Position numbers and translations under genes: made by a program. From Tumebacillus algifaecis (GTDB lineage: Bacteria; Bacillota; Bacilli; Tumebacillales; Tumebacillaceae): a stretch of 64,000 nucleotides of DNA. The DNA is taken from positions 3,519,501 through 3,583,500 of the forward strand of contig NZ_CP022657.1 in NCBI RefSeq assembly GCF_002243515.1. The letters are read 5' to 3'. A model generated the notes under the pieces. The model was given only the letters and a program-made list of their open reading frames with translations, ran no database searches and was not told the DNA's origin. Below, piece after piece: positions 58,828 through 64,000 of this stretch (the stretch's first letter is position 1; every line of letters begins with the position of its first letter).

Positions 58828-59355
58828 TTATCGATCCCAGGGCTTCTTCGGGTTGAACGCTTCGGCGTGCTTCTTGCTTTCCGCACGGCGGGCACGGCGG
58901 GCTTCCGCTCGGATCGAGGCGCTCTCATAGAGGCTTTGTTCCTCCGGTGTCTCCGGAATGACATTCGGCACCGGAGTCGGACGATTGTCCGCATCGAGCG
59001 CCACAAACGTCAGGAACGAAGTCGCGCACAGCACGCGCTGACCCGTCAGCAAGTCTTCCGCCACCACCTTGACGAACACCTCCATCGAGGTCTTGTGCGT
59101 CCAGGTCACATAGGATTCCAAGCAGATGGAGTCACCTACTTTGATCGGGTTCAAAAAATCGACCGAATCGGTCGAAGCGGTCACGACACGCTTGCGGCAG
59201 TGACGCATCGCCGAAATAGCGGCGATGTCATCGATGTAGGCCATGACCTTGCCCCCGAACATCGTATGGTGTGTATTCGTGTCAGGCGGCAGTACGATAC
59301 TTGCTTTGACTGCGCGAGATTCGCGCATTTTTTTGGCGGACAATTGCTCTGTCAT
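58828..59355 (-). CDS. ykhA: Acyl-CoA thioesterase (YkhA-like)
   Basis: 175 aa. HotDog fold of the BFIT/Acot7 type: LPPDTNTHHTMFGGKVMAYIDDIAAISAMRHC (catalytic Asp/Asn region) and VTWTHKTSMEVFVKVVAED. The C-terminal tail is rich in Arg and Lys. Cleaves acyl-CoA esters. GGAGATCGAG precedes the ATG. It could balance the acyl-CoA ligase. Confidence 0.87.
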   Translation of the reverse strand: MTEQLSAKKMRESRAVKASIVLPPDTNTHHTMFGGKVMAYIDDIAAISAMRHCRKRVVTASTDSVDFLNPIKVGDSICLESYVTWTHKTSMEVFVKVVAEDLLTGQRVLCATSFLTFVALDADNRPTPVPNVIPETPEEQSLYESASIRAEARRARRAESKKHAEAFNPKKPWDR

Positions 59356-59484
59356 CTCGATCTCCTCTTTTCCGTCTCAACTCCTTTTCATTATATCCAA
59401 TCTGCGCGGTTCTGCACGTTTTGGAAACATTCAATCACTTGCCGGCGATCGAACGCGATTCCGATCGCTTTGTAAACGTCATGA

Positions 59485-59877
59485 TCAACCCTGATTCACC
59501 TCAAACAGTTCCAGCCACTCACCGTCCGGGCCTGCGAAAAAGAAATAACGATTGCCGTTGGGCAAGGTGGTGATCTCTTGGTCGATCAACGTCACATCGA
59601 GCTGTCGGAGCCGTTCGATCTCCGTTTCGAGATGATCGACATTCAGGGCGAGATGATGTACCTTGCCCTCTTGTGGCAGGTCATCATTGTAGCCTTGAAT
59701 CAGTTCCAGTTCGGTCTGTTCCGCGCCTGGAAAGCCGAGAAACGCCAGTTGAATCACACCGTTCGTATGCGTGAGGCGGCCATGTAATTCCATGCCCAAC
59801 ACCTCGGTGTAAAATTTGATCGATGTTTCAATGTCGCGCACCATAAGACCTACATGTTCAATTTTTCGAATTGCCAC
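59485..59877 (-). CDS. VOC family protein (glyoxalase/bleomycin resistance superfamily)
   Basis: 130 aa, GTG start at 59877 with GGGAGG. beta-alpha-beta-beta-beta repeats: IEHVGLMVRDIETSIKFYTEVLGME (metal His), HHLALNVDHLETEIERL, and the C-terminal FFAGPDGEWLELFEV (metal Glu). Likely methylglyoxal detoxification (lactoylglutathione lyase-like), or another VOC activity. Confidence 0.85.
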   Translation of the reverse strand: MAIRKIEHVGLMVRDIETSIKFYTEVLGMELHGRLTHTNGVIQLAFLGFPGAEQTELELIQGYNDDLPQEGKVHHLALNVDHLETEIERLRQLDVTLIDQEITTLPNGNRYFFFAGPDGEWLELFEVNQG

Positions 59878-59992
59878 TTGAAAACCTCCCGTTTTCCATT
59901 AATAACCGATTTCTATTATACACCGATTCTTCTGCGAGATTCAAAGACAAAGCCTCTGTCAATCTGCTCCGCCACTCCCCGTTATTTCGTGT

Positions 59993-60511
59993 TCAGTTCG
60001 CTTTCCCAGTGCGTCGATAGCGACGCCACACAGCCAGTCCGAGCGCAACTGCGAACAAGGAGAGCGCAGGTAGCAAGGTGTGACCCTCCAGTTCGACAAG
60101 ACCGAACATCCCGTTTTGCGACCAAACGGAAGTCGTCCCTTCGCACATACCCGTGCTGAGTTTTCCTGCCCTATCGTTTGCGAAAACGAGATAATTGGCC
60201 CGCTCGTTGATGATGATCCCGCACGAACTATGGTTGTGCGGGAACTCGACCTCAACCAGTCGGTCGGCCACGCCTTTATAAGAAGTTCGGATCGAAAAGG
60301 TGACTACATTCTCATAGCGCCGCAGTCCATCGAGCGATACGATCTCCCGCTGGTCGTAGTGCACAACTTGTCCAAGGAACACTTCTTGGTTTCGCTGCAC
60401 TTGCTGCTCCAGTGTAAACGAAGAACATCCACAGGCAGCGCCAACAGATGGCATCGCCACTAGCAACAACAATGTCACCATCATGCTGCATATCAAACGC
60501 AAATGCTTCAT
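59993..60511 (-). CDS. Secreted TIMP/NTR-like protein with C-terminal TM anchor
   Basis: 172 aa from the ATG at 60511 (AAAGGTGG upstream). Signal peptide of about 25 aa ends ..VGA; the mature protein begins with CGC as in TIMP-like (NTR) domains. Pattern: C-x-C, VFLGQVV, VTFSIRTSYKGV, HNHSSCGI, a C-terminal hydrophobic helix (LLPALSLFAVALGLAVW) and basic cytoplasmic tail. Same layout as the 61960-62583 protein. May inhibit or bind extracellular proteases. Function unknown. Confidence 0.6.
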   Translation of the reverse strand: MKHLRLICSMMVTLLLLVAMPSVGAACGCSSFTLEQQVQRNQEVFLGQVVHYDQREIVSLDGLRRYENVVTFSIRTSYKGVADRLVEVEFPHNHSSCGIIINERANYLVFANDRAGKLSTGMCEGTTSVWSQNGMFGLVELEGHTLLPALSLFAVALGLAVWRRYRRTGKAN

Positions 60512-60597
60512 CCGCAGTCCCACCTTTCCAAACCACTTCCGACTCGTTACAATGAGTGCAAGAAAAAGAGTGCAAGAAAATAACAAGGAGCGATCTC

Positions 60598-61302
60598 ATG
60601 AAACAGTTGATCACCATGGGCGGCGGCGGCTTTTCGATGGAGCCAGACAACCTGCTGCTCGACCGCTATGTCTTGCAACAAACGGGCAAAGCAAAACCCA
60701 AAGTCTGCTTCGTGCCCACCGCCAGCGGCGACTCGCTCGACTATACAGAACGCTTTTACAAAGCGATGGGCGAACTGAACTGCGAACCGTCCCATCTCCA
60801 TGTCTTTCGGCCACCGTCGTCCGACCTCGAAGCGTATGTACTGGACAAAGACATCCTCTATGTCGGCGGAGGCAACACTCGCAACTTGCTCGTGTTGTGG
60901 CGTGAATGGGGACTCGACCAAATTTTCAAAAAAGCCTGGGAAGAAGGGGTCCTGCTCACCGGACTAAGCGCGGGCATGATCTGCTGGTTTGAACAGGGCA
61001 TCACCGACTCGAATTTTGGCCAATTGAGCCCGCTGTCTGGCCTCGGTTTCCTACCCGGCAGTGCGTCCCCGCACTATGATGGCGAAGCGCAACGCCGTCC
61101 ATCCTTTCAGCGCATGATTCTGGAAGGTGCTCTGCAAGACGGGCTCGCAGCCGATGACGGCGCTGCCTTCCACTTCATCGGCACTGACCTACACCGCACC
61201 GTCTCTTCGCGCCCGAACGCAAAAGGCTATCGCGTGCAGAAGATCGGCAGCGAAATTCGGGAAGAGATGCTCGATACCTATTATTTGGGCAACGACTTGT
61301 AA
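60598..61302 (+). CDS. Peptidase S51 family (dipeptidase E/cyanophycinase-like)
   Basis: 234 aa from the ATG at 60598 (AAGGAGCG upstream). The class-I-glutamine-amidotransferase-like fold carries the nucleophile Ser in GLSAGMICWFE (about 124); ITMGGGGFSMEPDN and YVGGGNTRNLLVLW match S51 proteins; the catalytic His/Glu follow around PHYDGEAQRRP. Cleaves dipeptides such as Asp-X. Divergent from the TIMP-like gene at 60511. Confidence 0.88.
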   Translation: MKQLITMGGGGFSMEPDNLLLDRYVLQQTGKAKPKVCFVPTASGDSLDYTERFYKAMGELNCEPSHLHVFRPPSSDLEAYVLDKDILYVGGGNTRNLLVLWREWGLDQIFKKAWEEGVLLTGLSAGMICWFEQGITDSNFGQLSPLSGLGFLPGSASPHYDGEAQRRPSFQRMILEGALQDGLAADDGAAFHFIGTDLHRTVSSRPNAKGYRVQKIGSEIREEMLDTYYLGNDL

Positions 61303-61307
61303 GAAAA

Positions 61308-61346
61308 GACACACCCCTGCTTCCGGTCGAAGCGGGGGTGTGTTCG
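61308..61346 (+). terminator. Terminator of the S51 peptidase gene
   Basis: ACACACCCCtGCTTC/GAAGCgGGGGTGTGT with a short T-rich end; also flanks the minus-strand acetyltransferase stop. Confidence 0.75.
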
Positions 61347-61347
61347 T

Positions 61348-61911
61348 CTACACCAGAAACTCGCGCTTGAGCAGCGCCAAGATCACCGCATCGTGATAGC
61401 GGTCGTTATAGTGCATATATTCCTGTAACAGCCCTTCCTTTTTGAATCCGACTTTCTCCAACACGCGGAATGATGCGAGATTTTCAGGAATGACGATCGC
61501 TTCGATCCGGTTCAGGCCCATCTCCTCGTACCCGCATTTGAGCACTGCCCGCAACACTTCGGTCGCCACACCCTGTCCCCAATAGGCACGGTTGATCTCA
61601 TAACCGACCTCTGCGCGGAACGATTTCACAGACCAATTATGGAATCCGATCGTGCCGATCAAACGATCATCTTCACGGCGCGCGATCGCCCAGCGGATGG
61701 CACTGTTTTCCTGCCGGCCCTCCTCCATGCCTTTCATCATCTTGACCGCCTGTGCTTGCTCGGTCAGCGCAGCCATTCCGAAATAGCGCATCGTCTCTTC
61801 ATCGGAAAAATTGGCAAAAAAATCTTCCACATCGCGGTCTTGCAAGTCCCGTAGCCGGAAGCGTTCCGTCTCCAGAAGCGGAACCTCTTTTAAAATCGTT
61901 TCTACCGTCAT
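61348..61911 (-). CDS. GNAT acetyltransferase (RimJ/RimL-like)
   Basis: 187 aa. GNAT fold: ETERFRLRDLQDRDVEDFFANF, AEVGYEINRAYWGQGVATEVLRAVLKC (acetyl-CoA binding, GQG), NRIEAIVIPENLASFRVLEKVGFKKEG. RimJ/L-type N-terminal or other small-molecule acetylation. GAGGGAAG precedes the ATG. Monocistronic. Confidence 0.9.
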   Translation of the reverse strand: MTVETILKEVPLLETERFRLRDLQDRDVEDFFANFSDEETMRYFGMAALTEQAQAVKMMKGMEEGRQENSAIRWAIARREDDRLIGTIGFHNWSVKSFRAEVGYEINRAYWGQGVATEVLRAVLKCGYEEMGLNRIEAIVIPENLASFRVLEKVGFKKEGLLQEYMHYNDRYHDAVILALLKREFLV

Positions 61912-61959
61912 CCAACTTCCCTCATCTTTCCCAGAATCGCATCCTGTCCCTGTCTTGCC

Positions 61960-62583
61960 CTATCTTCGGTTCATTCGGATCAGTCCAACGACCAAAACGG
62001 TCAAAAACAGTGCCCCGATGACAATCCATACCGTTTTGACAAACCAGGTCATCTCTTTCTTTTCTTTTTTGGGCTCTTGTTTAGACTCTTTTTTTGGCTC
62101 TTGTTTCAACTCGGCGGCTGACGGGTCCGGTGTCACTTGTTGCTCAATCTGCGGTCGATCAAAGGTCGTCCCGCTGCCTAACTCTTGCAAATCGCTAGAA
62201 GCCGAGTCCAACAACCTGGTGCGGCTACAAAAGGATGCCTCCAAGGCACCGCTATTCATTTTCGACGCGTAGACCAGATATTCTTTTCCTGTTTTAAAAT
62301 CGAAACCGCAACTCACTTCCCCGCCGATCGAAGTCAAAACGGTCAACGTTCGATCGGAGACCCCTTTCCAAGCGGTATTGACTTCGAATTCCACATTGAT
62401 AAACTCCCGTGTTTTCGTGACCTTCGTCACCTTTCCGGAAAACACAGCGCCTGCCTTTTCCAACGCCTCCTGTGGCGGCCCTGGCTGAACACAAGAGCAG
62501 GCAAAGCTCAGTGTCGGCACCGCGGTGAACAAAAGTTGAAACATCAGTAAAAATGAAAAGACCATCATGACAGGTTTTCTCAC
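61960..62583 (-). CDS. Secreted TIMP/NTR-like protein with C-terminal TM anchor
   Basis: 207 aa, GTG at 62583 with AGGAGGGGAAG. Signal peptide ends ..LSFA, then CSCVQPGPP (Cys-x-Cys). NTR-like pattern: AGAVFSGKVTKVTKTREFINVEFEV, TAWKGVS, GEVSCGFDFKTGKEYLVYA; then a Lys/Glu-rich linker (EPKKESKQEPKKEKKE) and a C-terminal TM helix. The same architecture as the 59993-60511 protein. Function unknown; possibly wall or protease associated. Confidence 0.6.
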   Translation of the reverse strand: MRKPVMMVFSFLLMFQLLFTAVPTLSFACSCVQPGPPQEALEKAGAVFSGKVTKVTKTREFINVEFEVNTAWKGVSDRTLTVLTSIGGEVSCGFDFKTGKEYLVYASKMNSGALEASFCSRTRLLDSASSDLQELGSGTTFDRPQIEQQVTPDPSAAELKQEPKKESKQEPKKEKKEMTWFVKTVWIVIGALFLTVLVVGLIRMNRR

Positions 62584-62744
62584 GACTTCCCCTCCTTGTG
62601 TAAAGTGAGACGTAAGTTAGCCTTTGTCCGTTTCAAAACTTTTAAAACTGCTTGTACAAGTTTGTCGAAAATTACTGATCTCCCACGCCTGACACACTCC
62701 ACAAAACAAGCGGAACGAATTACAACGTGGAGCCTCATGCAAAA

Positions 62745-62778
62745 ACAAAAAAAACCTCACCAGAAGTGAGGTTTTCTG
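62745..62778 (-). terminator. Terminator of the rhodanese-like gene
   Basis: On the minus strand AAAACCTCAC/GTGAGGTTTT is followed by TTTTTTG. Confidence 0.88.
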
Positions 62779-62782
62779 CAAA

Positions 62783-63100
62783 TCACAACGCGGCAGGATA
62801 GGCGAGCATGCCACCGCTCATATTTTTTACATTGCGAAATCCTTCCAATGTCAACACTTGACAGACTGCCATGCTCCGTCTGCCCGATCGACAGACAAAG
62901 ATGATCTCTTCGCCACGGTCCCATTCTGAGTAACGGTCGATCACTTCAAACAACGGAATATGCACCGCTTCTGGAATTTTACCCTGTTCGATCTCTAGAT
63001 CACTTCGAACATCGATGATGCGCAATGCTTCCCGGTTCTTCAACCGCTCCACCACTTCGACAGGGTGGATTTCCTGCACTCTGGAAATCACACTTTCCAT
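62783..63100 (-). CDS. Rhodanese-like domain protein
   Basis: 105 aa. Single rhodanese domain with RIIDVRSDLEIEQGKIPEAVHIP and the active-site loop VCRSGRRS (Cys about 70), ending with GFRNVKNMSGGMLAY. Carries sulfane sulfur as persulfide for sulfur relay or detoxification. GAGGAGGTGGCGAC precedes the ATG. Confidence 0.9.
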   Translation of the reverse strand: MESVISRVQEIHPVEVVERLKNREALRIIDVRSDLEIEQGKIPEAVHIPLFEVIDRYSEWDRGEEIIFVCRSGRRSMAVCQVLTLEGFRNVKNMSGGMLAYPAAL

Positions 63101-63255
63101 GTCGCCACCTCCTCTCGTTACATATAATACTTTAGTCTATACTGCTAGTTCCTTTTTGAAAGTAACGAAACTCACATTCTTCTCGTTACATACAGAATAT
63201 GCAGGTAACATAGCGAGAGCAACTTGAACGGTTCGTTGCGAATTTTTGAAGCACT

Positions 63256-63286
63256 AGACCTCCCGAGCTCATCGCTGGGAGGTCTG
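63256..63286 (-). terminator. Hairpin after the chemotaxis receptor gene
   Basis: A strong AGACCTCCC/GGGAGGTCT stem, but without a clear T tract; may act with Rho or as a stability element. Confidence 0.45.
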
Positions 63287-63291
63287 CTTGC

Positions 63292-64000
63292 TTATACCTG
63301 AAATTTTTTGATTTTCTCTTGTAACTCCTGTGCCATCTCGCTGAGCGATTCGGACGAACGAGAGATTTCCTCGATCACAGCCAACTGCTCCTCAGACGAG
63401 GCCGCAACCATCTTCGCATTGCTCGCCGAGTCATTGGCGATGCGTGTAACCTCTTCCACCGACTGCGCTACCTCTTGCGAACTTGCGCTCATCTCCTGCG
63501 AAGAAGCGGTCATCTCCTGCACTTGTTCCGCAACCTGCCTTGCCGATTCCAAAATGTGATGGAACGCCGACCCCGCAACGTGCACCACTTCGGTACCCGA
63601 TTGCACTTCGCGCATCACTTTGTCCATCGAATCGATCGAGCGTGTCGTCTCTGCTTGAATCGCTTGAATCAAATTCTCGATCTGACCTGCCGATTGGCCC
63701 GACTGCTCGGCCAACTTGCGAACTTCATCGGCAACCACGGCAAACCCTTTGCCATGTTCCCCTGCCCGTGCCGCTTCGATCGCAGCGTTCAAGGCGAGCA
63801 AGTTGGTCTGCGCCGCGATCCCGGTGATGACCTCGACGATCGCACCGATCTCCTGCGAACGCTGCTCCAACACTTTCATGCCCGATGCGTATTCGTTCAC
63901 CGTCTCCACAATCATCGCCATCTGCTGAACCGCCTGTTGAATCGACTCGTTCCCTTGTTCCGCCTCCATCGCAGATTGCAACGAGGCTTCCGCAACGGCT
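63292..64000 (-). CDS. Methyl-accepting chemotaxis protein (partial, N-terminus outside window)
   Basis: The frame is open to the window edge, so only the signalling domain is visible (about 236 codons). The tip hairpin is clear: [46 protein letters not shown], where CheA and CheW dock. Heptad-repeat helices with candidate methylation sites ([23 protein letters not shown]). C-terminus KKFQV. A receptor for chemotaxis; the ligand domain is off-window. Confidence 0.93.
   Translation of the reverse strand, partial: AVAEASLQSAMEAEQGNESIQQAVQQMAMIVETVNEYASGMKVLEQRSQEIGAIVEVITGIAAQTNLLALNAAIEAARAGEHGKGFAVVADEVRKLAEQSGQSAGQIENLIQAIQAETTRSIDSMDKVMREVQSGTEVVHVAGSAFHHILESARQVAEQVQEMTASSQEMSASSQEVAQSVEEVTRIANDSASNAKMVAASSEEQLAVIEEISRSSESLSEMAQELQEKIKKFQV

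Overview
The window reads as chromosomal DNA of an endospore-forming, Gram-positive Bacillota of the Bacillales/Alicyclobacillaceae type; a Tumebacillus-like genus is my best guess from gene content, not proven. Support: a cotJABC spore-coat operon, SpeA-type arginine decarboxylase, YwhD, YkhA, DUF3906, GreA, PlsY and LTA synthase, strong AGGAGG ribosome sites, many TTG/GTG starts, medium-high GC genes with AT-rich promoters, and a textbook c-di-AMP (ydaO-yuaA) riboswitch. No rRNA, tRNA, IS element, prophage or CRISPR array is visible.

Layout. 1-1.6 kb: partial MFS efflux gene divergent from a LysR regulator. 1.7-3.2 kb: two tandem, nearly identical secreted C39-like cysteine-peptidase genes, each with its own promoter and terminator. 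3.2-9.1 kb (minus): operon of a GT4 glycosyltransferase, a membrane alkaline-phosphatase-like protein and the two subunits of a 2-oxoacid:ferredoxin oxidoreductase. 9.2-10.3 kb: LysM/3D-domain cell-wall protein behind a c-di-AMP riboswitch. 10.4-15 kb: speA, ywhD, a decayed gene, a secreted PPC-like protein, an MFS exporter. 15.5-19.1 kb: arginine-type ABC transporter (artPQR-like) with an ARG box on its promoter, divergent from an M20 peptidase. 19.1-32.7 kb: LTA synthase, EamA permease, M16 peptidase, Spx/ArsC-like protein, CoA-binding protein, DsbA-like protein, S1 protein, alarmone synthetase, hydrolases, truncated haemoglobin, small genes.

32.7-48.6 kb: long-chain acyl-CoA ligase plus MFS, oligoendopeptidase F preceded by a frameshifted DUF3906 gene, plsY, an NlpC/P60 endopeptidase, greA, cotJABC, a MauE-like/thioredoxin-like pair, a divergent folD with an fchA-like cyclodeaminase, and small membrane and zinc-ribbon proteins. 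48.6-52.7 kb: tryptophanase behind a sigma-54 promoter with an adjacent sigma-54 activator, then a small gene and a HAD hydrolase. 52.8-64 kb: orphan PAS histidine kinase, 5'-3' exonuclease with a basic tail, three small uncharacterised genes (two paralogous), amidohydrolase, YkhA thioesterase, two TIMP/NTR-like secreted membrane-anchored proteins, peptidase S51, acetyltransferase, rhodanese and a chemotaxis-receptor fragment.

Most noteworthy: (i) the DUF3906 gene is split by a -1 shift located exactly at G GGA AAG, the slippery heptamer of the phage lambda G-T frameshift; (ii) tryptophanase looks sigma-54 dependent, with candidate activator sites inside the end of the activator gene; (iii) the c-di-AMP aptamer ends two bases before the Shine-Dalgarno, leaving no room for a terminator; (iv) a FolD-like protein has lost several signature residues and is translationally coupled to a cyclodeaminase. 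I saw no convincing defence system or large biosynthetic cluster.
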